Assembly: GCF_001078595.1 (NCBI RefSeq)
Contig: NZ_LFTY01000001.1
Span: 177,830 to 241,829 of the forward strand
Reading direction: 5' to 3'
DNA from: Candidatus Rhodobacter oscarellae
GTDB lineage: Bacteria; Pseudomonadota; Alphaproteobacteria; Rhodobacterales; Rhodobacteraceae
DNA: 64,000 bases
Shown here one piece after another: positions 36,903-45,087 of the stretch (position 1 is its first letter; every line of letters starts with the position of its first letter). The position numbers were made by a program, and so were the translations under genes. The notes beneath the pieces are model-generated. The model did not search any database. It was not told the origin of the DNA and saw only the letters and a program-made list of their open reading frames with translations.

Positions 36903-37909
36903 CTGAGGAAATCCACCAGGTTCAGGCGCGAGAGCCGCGCGGTGATCGTGTATAGGGTCTCTAGCTGCACTTCAGTGGACTGCAGCTCTGTCGCGGTCTC
37001 AAAGGGGTCCACTTGCACGATATTGGCGCGCGCGATCTCGAGCGAGGTCATCTCGGAGGAGTTGCGCACGGCCGCCTTCTCGATCTGGGCCTCTATGGTG
37101 CCGACCCGGGCCCGCAGGTCTGCGAACGCGCCATTGGCGGTCACCATCTTTTCGCCGGCACGCTGCATCGCCAGCGCGCGCTCTGAGTTGTCCACCCCCA
37201 GCGCGCCATCGGCGATAACCGTGGCCATGGCAAAGCCCTTTAAGAGGTCACGGATTGCCGCGTCATCGGCGCGCAGGCCGAGGGTCGCGATCTCGTTCTG
37301 CCCCACCCGAAAGGGCTGCAGATCATCGGTCGTACCGGTGTAGATGCTGGTCTCGAAGGTGCCACCAGGGGTGTCGAACCAGGCATCCACCGCGGCCTCG
37401 ACATCGCCCGCCGTCGTGGCACCTGCGACCGCGGCGTTCAGGCTTGCCATCATGGTCTCGGCGTCCACCAGCGCGGGCGCGTCGGTGCCCGTTCCCGCGA
37501 GCAAGGTGCGGTCCCCAACGCGGGCGTTCAGCAGCGAGACGATCGTCTCTAACTTGGCGCGCGCATCATTGCCTTGCGCCTGGATGTTTAGCGCGTTGTA
37601 AGAGTTCCCTGCCCCAAGCAGGTTCGGCGCGGTCTCGCTGGCGAGGTCCTGAATATGGCCGAGATTGAATTGCACGGATTCGGTGAACAAAGCCGCCTCG
37701 GTTGTCGAGATCTCGAAGGCCGCGAGCCGCTTCAGCGTGGTCTCGAGCGCGCTGTAATTTCCAAGATCGCTTCCCGTGGCGCTCTTGAGGTCAGAGACCC
37801 GTCCCGTCGCAAGCTCTTCGCCCAGCCGCGCGAAATCGGCCTTCATCTGGGCGTTCTGCATCATTGTGCGGTAATGCGCCGCGAGATCTCCGAAACCTAT
37901 GGTGCGCAT
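36899..37909 (-). CDS. flgL: Flagellar hook-filament junction protein FlgL
   Basis: The 336-aa protein is a flagellin-like hook-associated protein that joins hook and filament. The helical N-terminal region (MRTIGFGDLAAHYRTMMQN) and the C-terminal helix (MTSLEIARANIVQVDPFETA then TELQSTEVQLETLYTITAR) are flagellin-like, with a variable centre. The divergent N-terminus is common in Rhodobacterales FlgL. It starts four bases after the flgK stop and overlaps flgI. A very divergent flagellin is the only alternative, and the context speaks against it. Confidence 0.85.
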   Translation of the reverse strand: MRTIGFGDLAAHYRTMMQNAQMKADFARLGEELATGRVSDLKSATGSDLGNYSALETTLKRLAAFEISTTEAALFTESVQFNLGHIQDLASETAPNLLGAGNSYNALNIQAQGNDARAKLETIVSLLNARVGDRTLLAGTGTDAPALVDAETMMASLNAAVAGATTAGDVEAAVDAWFDTPGGTFETSIYTGTTDDLQPFRVGQNEIATLGLRADDAAIRDLLKGFAMATVIADGALGVDNSERALAMQRAGEKMVTANGAFADLRARVGTIEAQIEKAAVRNSSEMTSLEIARANIVQVDPFETATELQSTEVQLETLYTITARLSRLNLVDFLR

Positions 37910-37912
37910 GGG

Positions 37913-39361
37913 TTAAATCCTCAGGAGGGTTTCAATGAGTTCGTCGATGGTCGAAATCACCTTTGCGTTGGCTGCAAAGGCCTGTTCGACCTGCAACAGC
38001 CGCTGCATCTCGCTGTCGGTGTCCACACCACGTTCAAGCTGCCGGCTCAGAAGCGTGTCGGCGCGCGCCCGCGCATAGCTCTGCTCGGATTGGTAGGCGC
38101 TTTGTGTGCCCGCGACCCCCCCGATCAGCTCGCCCGCGATCCCAAAGGCCGTCTGCTGCGTGAGAAACCCGCCCGTCGCGGGAGACCGCGTCGCACCCAG
38201 CGCATCAGAGAGCGCATTCAACAAGGTAGCATCGCCCGCGGCGCCAGGCGCGGCGGCGCCAAGCCCGTCGCGCAACCGCCACAACGCACCACCCTGGCTG
38301 GGATCCGCAAGCGCGTTCACCGAGATCCGGCCCGCCAGCCCGACCTCTAGCGTGACATCAAGCGCCGCGCCGCCATCGGTGAAGAGCCCAGGATCGCCCG
38401 CCGTCAGCGTCGGATCGACCGCGGGGGTTTCAAACCGCTCGATAAAGTCGCGCGCGGCGGCATCAAGACGCGTCTGGACCGCCGTGGCCTGCACGTCGCG
38501 AACATCAAAGAGCGCGCCGAGCTTACCCCCCGCGATGGGGCCCTTGTCGGCGCTGGTCGAGACGGGCTTGCCATTGATCGTAAGCCCCGAGAGCGAGCCC
38601 GCGCCGACATTCATCTCTGGCGTGATCAGCCCCGCCGAGGTGAAGCCTAGTTCCGCCGCCGAGATGTCCAGCAAAATTGCACCGCCCTGGGTGAATAGCG
38701 CGATGGAGCCGTTCTCGCGCTGGATCTCACGCATCGGGATCAACTCTGAGATTTGATCCACAAGGCGCATCCGCTCGTCCGCGAGCGCCAAGGTCTGCGA
38801 TCCGCCGCGGACGATCTGCGCATTCAGATCTTGGATCTGCGAGAGCGCGGTATTCACCGTATTCACGGCCTCTGCGATGGCGCGATCCGCCTGCAAGCGT
38901 TCTCGCTGCACAGCGTCCGAGGCGGTGTTAAACCCGCGTGCGACACCCTGCGCCGCGTCCAGGGCGCTTTGCAGGCGGGACTCGCTATCCGGGCGGCTCG
39001 AGGCGTTGATAAGTTCGGCGCCGAACTGCGCCAATCGCCCCGACAGAGACCCAGGTTCATCGGGCAGGCCAATCGCCGCCTCCATCGCGGCATAGAAATC
39101 CGCCCGCGCGCTTGTCTTGGCAAGCTCCGCCTCGGCAAACCGCCGCTCTCCCTGAAGCACGGGGTCAATGTCACGCAGCACGCCGACCACGCCCGCGCCA
39201 AACCCGACGCCACCGATCACGCGCTGGCCGATGACGGCCTCGCGCGCGGCGTAGTGCTCGTTGGACGAATTGGCGACGTTTGAAGACACAGTCTCGGTGA
39301 TGCGGCTGAGCACGTTCAGCCCCGAGAGTGCATTCTGAAGAGAAGTAGATAGGTTTGTCAT
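37913..39361 (-). CDS. flgK: Flagellar hook-associated protein 1
   Basis: The 482-aa protein caps the hook and connects it to FlgL. It shows the rod/hook family N-terminus (LSTSLQNALSGLNVLSRITE then TVSSNVANSSNEHYAAREAV) and the C-terminal helix (DTDSEMQRLLQVEQAFAANA then KVISTIDELIETLLRI). No export signal is needed because it leaves through the flagellar type III channel. It is placed between flgE and flgL with only short gaps, as expected for one transcript. Confidence 0.93.
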   Translation of the reverse strand: MTNLSTSLQNALSGLNVLSRITETVSSNVANSSNEHYAAREAVIGQRVIGGVGFGAGVVGVLRDIDPVLQGERRFAEAELAKTSARADFYAAMEAAIGLPDEPGSLSGRLAQFGAELINASSRPDSESRLQSALDAAQGVARGFNTASDAVQRERLQADRAIAEAVNTVNTALSQIQDLNAQIVRGGSQTLALADERMRLVDQISELIPMREIQRENGSIALFTQGGAILLDISAAELGFTSAGLITPEMNVGAGSLSGLTINGKPVSTSADKGPIAGGKLGALFDVRDVQATAVQTRLDAAARDFIERFETPAVDPTLTAGDPGLFTDGGAALDVTLEVGLAGRISVNALADPSQGGALWRLRDGLGAAAPGAAGDATLLNALSDALGATRSPATGGFLTQQTAFGIAGELIGGVAGTQSAYQSEQSYARARADTLLSRQLERGVDTDSEMQRLLQVEQAFAANAKVISTIDELIETLLRI

Positions 39362-39386
39362 AGCGCAGAGCTCGCCCCGTTACGGG

Positions 39387-40703
39387 TTACCGTTTGATGT
39401 TCGTGGTTTCCTGCAGCATCTCGTCGACGGTCTGGATCACCTTCGCGTTCGACGAATAGGCCCGCTGCGTTTGGATCAGCTGAGTTAGCTCAGCCGCCAC
39501 GTCCGTTGTGCTTTCCTCGCGGGCAAAGCCCACGACCTCGCCCCAGGGTCCGTCACCGGCGTCCCATAGAAAGAACGGGCCGGAATCCGGCGTGGTCTGG
39601 TAGGCTTGGTTGGCAAGCGGCTCTAACCCGTTGGGGTTCGGCACATCCACAAGTGGGATCTGGTAGATCGTCCGAGTAAAGCCAATGTCATAGATCGCCG
39701 ACACGAAGCCCTTGGAGTCCACTTCGACACTCGTCAAGTTACCAACCGGCGAGCCGTCCTTGGAAATCGAGACCGGCGCGAAGCTGTCGGAAAGCTGCGT
39801 CATGCCGCCCGGGTCGTTCAGCACGCCGATCACCAGGTCGATATTGCCATGGATGGTGTCGAGGTTAATCGACCCGGTTGTAGCGTCGTATGAGCTTGTC
39901 GCAGGATTGCTTGCCCCAGGAACGACCGCGGCCAATGTGCCGCCTGACACGCGCGAGTCAGAGAAGGTTAGGACGTATTCGGCGATCACCGTTGGTGTGC
40001 CGGTCGAGCTGTCCACAATCTCCATCGTCCACTCGTTCGAGGAGCCAGTGGCAGGCACATTGGGCGTGAACGTCACATCCAAGAGCTCTGAAGTACCCAT
40101 GTTGCCGTAGTATTCCAGCGACATCTCCTCTAAGTCGCCCGGTGCGCCCGCTTCTGTTCCGGTTGCGGGCAGGTTCACAGAGACGTTGATCTCCGTGGTC
40201 GGGTCACCAGCGAACTGGTTCACCGTCACGCGCACAGGCTCTAGACCGTTGGTGGTGTCACGCGGATAGGGCGGCACTGTGCCGTCAATATTGGCCGGCC
40301 AGCCCATCAAGACCAAACCGGTCTCGGATGTCAGGATGCCGTCGCTATCCGGTCGGAAGGACCCGGTGGTCACAAGCTGCAGCGGGAAATTTGTCTGGCC
40401 CGGGGTGATCGAGCTGGCCTGCGTCACAGGAAGCAGCCCGCGGCCACTGACCGCCAGATCCGTTGGATTGTTGGTGTTGATCAGCGACCCGCGCTGATCG
40501 ATCAGGCGCATCGTCGAGGTACGCACACCGCCCGCAGTATAGGAGCTGCCGCTGTCGGGGCCCACCAGCGACGAGAAATCCATCACGGCCTTCTTATAGC
40601 CATAGGTGCTGGAGTTCGCGATATTGTCAGAGATAGTCGCCAGCCGTGCGGCATTGGCATTAAGCCCTGCCACGCCAGCGGCCAGGGAGGAGGAAATCGT
40701 CAT
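39387..40703 (-). CDS. flgE: Flagellar hook protein
   Basis: The 438-aa protein builds the flexible hook. The N-terminus (SSLAAGVAGLNANAARLATI then SDNIANSSTYGYKKAVMDFS) and C-terminus (ELTQLIQTQRAYSSNAKVIQ then TVDEMLQETTNIKR) carry the conserved axial-protein helices. The centre holds the variable hook domains. It is the first gene of the flgE-K-L-I block; 186 bp of non-coding DNA with a CtrA-like half-match precede it. Confidence 0.93.
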   Translation of the reverse strand: MTISSSLAAGVAGLNANAARLATISDNIANSSTYGYKKAVMDFSSLVGPDSGSSYTAGGVRTSTMRLIDQRGSLINTNNPTDLAVSGRGLLPVTQASSITPGQTNFPLQLVTTGSFRPDSDGILTSETGLVLMGWPANIDGTVPPYPRDTTNGLEPVRVTVNQFAGDPTTEINVSVNLPATGTEAGAPGDLEEMSLEYYGNMGTSELLDVTFTPNVPATGSSNEWTMEIVDSSTGTPTVIAEYVLTFSDSRVSGGTLAAVVPGASNPATSSYDATTGSINLDTIHGNIDLVIGVLNDPGGMTQLSDSFAPVSISKDGSPVGNLTSVEVDSKGFVSAIYDIGFTRTIYQIPLVDVPNPNGLEPLANQAYQTTPDSGPFFLWDAGDGPWGEVVGFAREESTTDVAAELTQLIQTQRAYSSNAKVIQTVDEMLQETTNIKR

Positions 40704-40760
40704 TCGTCGCGCCTTTCTGATGCAAGCTCATCCGTCTGAGCACATCTAGGCGGATCACGC

Positions 40761-40775
40761 TTAATGCCGCGCTAA
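40761..40775. promoter_or_regulatory. CtrA-like site upstream of flgE
   Basis: TTAA-N7-CTAA lies 58 bp before the flgE start, one base from the full CtrA consensus TTAA-N7-TTAA. CtrA controls flagellar genes in many Rhodobacterales. A single near-match can arise by chance. Confidence 0.3.
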
Positions 40776-40889
40776 CATATAAAATTTGCACAACATTCCC
40801 GCGCAGAGGCCCAAGGCAAGACCGTCCACGCGGGCCCCTCAATCGGCGCGGACGGCGGTGTTTTTAAGGGTTCAATACCTGCGCAGCCG

Positions 40890-41756
40890 TTACTTCACCT
40901 CGCGCAAAAGAATGATCTCGATGCGCGAGTTGCGCGCCGACATTGGGTTGCGGACGACCGGTTTGCGGTCGGCATAGCCTGTGACGCGCTCAGTGCGCCC
41001 CTCTGGCAGTTGCCCGCCTTCTAGCCGCTGGCGCACGATCTCGGCGCGCCCGGTGCTGATGTCCCAAACGGGGTTATCGGCCACGACGATCGGCAAGGAA
41101 CTGGTGAAAGCGTTAACGGCCACGTTGTTCTCGGCCAGCCGGAAGATGCCCGCGACCATGTCGATCAGCGCCTCCATAATCGGCGTCGGGCTGGTCGTGC
41201 CTGGCGCGAAGAGCGGCTCGCCCGGAAGATCGAAGAGCTCGACGATCAGGCCCTCATCGGTGATCTTGGTGACGATATGGCGCGCGATGTCTTCGCTGGC
41301 CATGCTTTCGCCGGCCTTGCCCGTCAGCATCTCTTCGAGCGTCTCGAACTGTTCCTTTTCTTCGTCCTGCCCGGACTCGTCCGAGCCATCTTCACTTGCG
41401 GATTTCTCGAAACCGGTATCCCCCTGCGAGGCGACGCGCTCGGCAGGGAACCGGTTGCTGGCCCCGGTCCCGCTTTGGATCTGGTTGTCCTCGGTCATGA
41501 TGGAATCGCCGCCAAAGGCGCCGTCGCCGCCGCCCGAGATCCGATTCACCGGGATCGTCGGATGGAAGTAATCCGCGATGCCCTTGCGCTGCACCTCGGT
41601 TGTTGCATTCAACAGCCACATCAGAAGAAAGAAGGCCATCATGGCCGTCACGAAGTCCGCATAGGCCACTTTCCAGGCGCCACCATGGTGACCGTGCCCA
41701 CCGCCCTTCTTGATCTTCTTGATAATAACTGGAGCGAGCTCTTGACCCTCACTCAT
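40890..41756 (-). CDS. motB: Flagellar motor stator protein
   Basis: The 288-aa protein is the peptidoglycan-anchored stator subunit that works with MotA. After a basic Gly/His-rich cytoplasmic end comes one membrane helix (VAYADFVTAMMAFFLLMWLL) with the proton-conducting Asp at residue 34, then a linker and a C-terminal OmpA-like peptidoglycan-binding domain (NAFTSSLP, VTGYADRKPVV, NSRIEIIL). motA is not in the window. The acidic, Ser- and Glu-rich linker between about 95 and 145 is long. It lies upstream of the flgE block on the same strand. Confidence 0.93.
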   Translation of the reverse strand: MSEGQELAPVIIKKIKKGGGHGHHGGAWKVAYADFVTAMMAFFLLMWLLNATTEVQRKGIADYFHPTIPVNRISGGGDGAFGGDSIMTEDNQIQSGTGASNRFPAERVASQGDTGFEKSASEDGSDESGQDEEKEQFETLEEMLTGKAGESMASEDIARHIVTKITDEGLIVELFDLPGEPLFAPGTTSPTPIMEALIDMVAGIFRLAENNVAVNAFTSSLPIVVADNPVWDISTGRAEIVRQRLEGGQLPEGRTERVTGYADRKPVVRNPMSARNSRIEIILLREVK

Positions 41757-41875
41757 CCCACCACCTCATATCGTGCCCCCGCACGTAGGACATATTTAGG
41801 TAAGAGGAATGAAAGCGGCCTTAATGCGACCCCGCGCGATTAAAGGATGTTGCTAAAATCTTTCGTAAACAAAGC

Positions 41876-43471
41876 CTAAAGATCGGCCAGGATTAGGTCG
41901 GCGGCCTTCTCGGCGATCATAAGCGTTGGCGCGTTTGTGTTGCCGCTTGTGATGCGCGGCATAACTGAGGCGTCCACCACCCGCAGCCCGGCGATGCCGC
42001 GCATTTTAAGCGTCGCATCCAGCGGCGCGGCGTCATCAGCCCCCATCCGCACCGTCCCCACCGGGTGAAAGATCGTCGAGGCGATGTTGCCCGCGGCCTC
42101 GGCCAGTTGCGCATCAGTCGTCAGCCCCGGGTCCGGGTGGAACTCCTGCGGCGCATGCCTGGCCATCGCGGGCTTCGCCAGGATGTTGCGCGTGGCGCGG
42201 ATGGCCTTGGCGGCCACCATGCGGTCGCGTTCCGCGCTAAGGTAGTTGGGCTGGATCTCGGGCGCCTGGTTCGGGTCAGAGGAGAGGACGCGCACATGCC
42301 CGCGGCTTTCGGGGCGCAGGTTGCACACGCTGGCGGTGATCGCATCGAACGCGTGCAGCGGCTGCCCGAAGGCGTCCAGCGACAGCGGCTGCACGTGGTA
42401 CTGCAGGTCCGGCGTCGCCATCTCGGGGCCCGAGCGCATGAAGGCCCCAAGCTGCGACGGCGCCATAGACATCGGCCCGCTGCGGAACAGCGCATACTCG
42501 GCGGCGATCTTGGCCTTGCCCCAAAGCCCCGCCGAAAGCGTGTTCAGCGTCTTGGCGCCAGAGACCCTGTAGGCGCAGCGCACCTGCAAATGGTCCTGCA
42601 GGTTCTCGCCGACCTGCGGCGCGTCATGCACAACCTCGATGCCCAGGCCGCGCAGGTGCTCCGCCGGACCCACGCCGGAGAGCTGCAGAATCTGCGGCGA
42701 CCCAATGGAACCCGCGCAGAGGATCACCTCGCGCGTGGCGCGGAAGTCCCTTGTCACCCCATGCTGGCGCACCCTGATGCCGACGGCGCGCTTGCCCTCA
42801 AAGAGAACGCGCTCGGTCAGTGCCTTTGTCTCAACCCGGACGCGGTCCTTGGCGGGCCGCAGGAACGCCTTGGCGGTGTTCCAGCGCCAGCCATTGCGCT
42901 GGTTCACGCGGAAATAGCCGACGCCCTCGTTGTCGCCGGTGTTGAAATCGTCCGTCCGAGGCAGCCCGGCCTGCACCGCGGCCTCAAGGAAGCTGTCAAG
43001 CACCGGCCAGTGCAGGCGCTGGTTCTCCACCCGCCACTCGCCGCCGGCACCGTGATGCTCGGACGCGCCGTCCACATAGTCCTCGGACCGCTTGAAACAG
43101 GGCAGCACGTCGTCCCAGCCCCAGCCCGGCAGACCCATCTGCCGCCAGCCGTCATAGTCGGCCGCCTGCCCGCGCATATAGATCATGCCGTTGATCGAAG
43201 AGCACCCGCCCAGCACCTTGCCGCGCGGGTAGATCAGGCTGCGGCCGTTGATGCCGGGCCCGGGCGCGGTGTGATAGCCCCAATCAGTGCGCGGGTTGTC
43301 GATGCAGTAAAGGTAGCCGACCGGGATGTGCACCCAATGGTAGTTGTCGGAGCCGCCAGCCTCGATCAAGAGCACCCTGCCCCGACGGCTAAGCCGGTTG
43401 GCCAGCGCGCAGCCCGCCGTGCCCGCCCCCACGATTATATAGTCCGCATCCAAGTCTTGTCCCCCATCCAT
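41876..43471 (-). CDS. GMC-family FAD oxidoreductase (choline dehydrogenase-like)
   Basis: The 531-aa enzyme has the FAD-binding motif VGAGTAGCALANRLS at about residues 12-26, the GMC signature VLGGCSSINGMIYMRG, the second signature GSIGSPQILQLSGVG, and the C-terminal catalytic region TIFHPVGTVRMG and TSGNTNAPTLMIAEKAADLI. GMC enzymes oxidise alcohols such as choline, glucose or aliphatic alcohols; the substrate cannot be read from sequence. The ATG at 43471 places the FAD motif at the usual distance; the longer frame to 43585 adds unrelated residues. It is divergent from a Gfo/Idh/MocA-type gene, so the two may act in one sugar or polyol pathway. Confidence 0.88.
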   Translation of the reverse strand: MDGGQDLDADYIIVGAGTAGCALANRLSRRGRVLLIEAGGSDNYHWVHIPVGYLYCIDNPRTDWGYHTAPGPGINGRSLIYPRGKVLGGCSSINGMIYMRGQAADYDGWRQMGLPGWGWDDVLPCFKRSEDYVDGASEHHGAGGEWRVENQRLHWPVLDSFLEAAVQAGLPRTDDFNTGDNEGVGYFRVNQRNGWRWNTAKAFLRPAKDRVRVETKALTERVLFEGKRAVGIRVRQHGVTRDFRATREVILCAGSIGSPQILQLSGVGPAEHLRGLGIEVVHDAPQVGENLQDHLQVRCAYRVSGAKTLNTLSAGLWGKAKIAAEYALFRSGPMSMAPSQLGAFMRSGPEMATPDLQYHVQPLSLDAFGQPLHAFDAITASVCNLRPESRGHVRVLSSDPNQAPEIQPNYLSAERDRMVAAKAIRATRNILAKPAMARHAPQEFHPDPGLTTDAQLAEAAGNIASTIFHPVGTVRMGADDAAPLDATLKMRGIAGLRVVDASVMPRITSGNTNAPTLMIAEKAADLILADL

Positions 43472-43617
43472 GCTATCGCAATATTCCCATCCTGCCGATA
43501 CTACGCACGAATTGGAAACAGTTCGTTCGCGTTTGCGCACAGATACCATCGCATTTGCTGTTTTATCCGCGCCCCTGCACGGCATACTATTACTGCGGGA
43601 AGGCTTGGGGGCACATC

Positions 43618-44640
43618 ATGTTTGAAGTTGCATTGGTCGGTCTAGGATATTTCAGCCAGTTCCATATGAACGCCTGGCAGGCGAACCCGGACGCCACGCT
43701 GAGCGCGGTGTGCGATCCGACGCCTGGCCTCGCCACCGAGGCCACCGCGCTGACCGGCGCCATCGGTTACAGGGACTCCGAGCAGATGTTCCGCGACACC
43801 GACCCCGACATCGTCGATCTGGTCGTGCCGCCCTCTGCGCAGGCCAAGCTCATCCGCATGGCGCTGCGGCGGGATCGCCTGATCATCTGCCAGAAGCCGT
43901 TCTGCACCTCCCTCGAAGAAGCCAAGGCGATCACCGCCGAGGCCGAGGCCGCAGGCGCCACCCTGGTGATCCACGAGAACTTCCGCTTTCAGCCCTGGTA
44001 TCGCACCGCCAAGCGGTTTCTGCACAATGGGCGCATGGGGCAGGTCTATGGGGCGCAATTCCGGCTGCGGCCCGGCGACGGGCGCGGCGCGGACGCCTAT
44101 ATGGCGCGCCAGCCCAGCTTTCAGCAGATGCCGCGCTTCCTGGTGCAGGAAACCGCCGTGCATCTGATCGATACGTTCCGGTATCTCTTCGGGCCGGTGG
44201 CATCCATCTATGCCGATCTGCGCCAGTTGAATCCCGCCATCGCGGGCGAGGACGCGGGGCATATCGTTCTGACGCATGACAGCGGTGTGCAGTCGGTTTT
44301 CGATGGCAACCGGCTGGCTGACAGCACCGCCGCCGATCCGCGCCGCACCATGGGCGAGATGTTGGTCGAGGGTGAAGGCGGCGCATTGCGACTGGACGGC
44401 GACGGTCGCCTGCACTACCGCGCCTTCGGGCAAAAATCCGTCGAGCCAGTGCTGATCACCGACCGCGTCGACAACAGCCAGTTCGGGGGAGGCTGCGTGG
44501 CGGCGCTGATCAACCATGCGGTGACCGCGCTTAGCAACGCGACATCACCCGAGAACACGGCCCGCGATTATCTAACGGTGGTGGAGCTGGTCGAGGCGGC
44601 CTATCGCTCGGCTGCCGAGGGCCGCCGCATAGCCGTCTAA
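43618..44640 (+). CDS. Gfo/Idh/MocA-family NAD(P) oxidoreductase
   Basis: The 340-aa protein has an N-terminal dinucleotide-binding motif (VALVGLGYFSQFHMNAW), the family motif CQKPFCTSLEEAKAI with the catalytic Lys, and NFRFQPWYRTAKRFL. The C-terminal domain contains VQETAVHLIDTFRYLFG with the His and Asp typical of the active site. Members oxidise sugars and cyclitols such as inositol or sugar nucleotides; the exact substrate is unknown. GGGGG precedes the ATG at 43618. It is divergent from the GMC gene, sharing a 146-bp promoter space. Confidence 0.88.
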   Translation: MFEVALVGLGYFSQFHMNAWQANPDATLSAVCDPTPGLATEATALTGAIGYRDSEQMFRDTDPDIVDLVVPPSAQAKLIRMALRRDRLIICQKPFCTSLEEAKAITAEAEAAGATLVIHENFRFQPWYRTAKRFLHNGRMGQVYGAQFRLRPGDGRGADAYMARQPSFQQMPRFLVQETAVHLIDTFRYLFGPVASIYADLRQLNPAIAGEDAGHIVLTHDSGVQSVFDGNRLADSTAADPRRTMGEMLVEGEGGALRLDGDGRLHYRAFGQKSVEPVLITDRVDNSQFGGGCVAALINHAVTALSNATSPENTARDYLTVVELVEAAYRSAAEGRRIAV

Positions 44641-44701
44641 CTCAGGCCCGAAATGGCGATTATTGTGGGTGTTTCTGGCCTGCAGCGCCTTTTGGGTACG
44701 C

Positions 44702-44844
44702 CAAATCTCTTGCAAGAGATTTGCACTTTCCTTCCAAGGAAAGTGGGGCCCGCAAGCTGGCAAGAGGTTGCAATTGAAGGATCAATGCGGGTCACATCGA
44801 AGAAACTCTTGCAAGAGTTTCGCAATTTTCTTGCAAGAAAATTG
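44702..44844 (+). repeat. Four-palindrome intergenic element, copy A
   Basis: Four palindromes in order: arm CAAATCTCTTG (44702-44723), arm CACTTTCCTT with a CC centre (44724-44745), arm GAAACTCTTG (44802-44821) and arm CAATTTTCTTG (44823-44844). A 56-bp spacer beginning GGGCCCGC separates the two pairs. It lies between the convergent Gfo/Idh gene and the glutamate-synthase-like gene. The rest of that 447-bp gap holds nothing else I recognise. Confidence 0.92.
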
Positions 44845-45087
44845 TGTTGCGCCAAGATCCGCCGAAGCCCAAACTTCCCCCAACCAATCTTTAACTGCGA
44901 AGCGCCCCTTGCCTTTATACCCTCCAAGCGGGCCAACCCGCGCCCTGCGAGAAAGCTCCGTCGGGGTATCCTGCGGGGATTGAATGCAAGGAGTTATGGG
45001 TGACGGACAGCACGGAACGACCATGCCCGCACCCGGAATGAATTTCCAACGGATGGCGTGCCCAAACCTCTACTCCGGGGCCAAATT

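Noticed and set aside
36189-37343. A 384-codon open frame opposite flgI and flgL
   Set aside because: It overlaps two well-supported flagellar genes and has no recognisable domain.
42065-43645. A 526-codon open frame on the + strand opposite the GMC oxidoreductase
   Set aside because: The reverse strand encodes a complete GMC enzyme with all signatures; the forward frame has shadow composition and no motif.
44702-44844. Four-palindrome elements as ordinary single intrinsic terminators
   Set aside because: The fixed order of four palindromes, the related spacer and the inverted copy before hisD need more than a terminator, although a terminator role is still possible.
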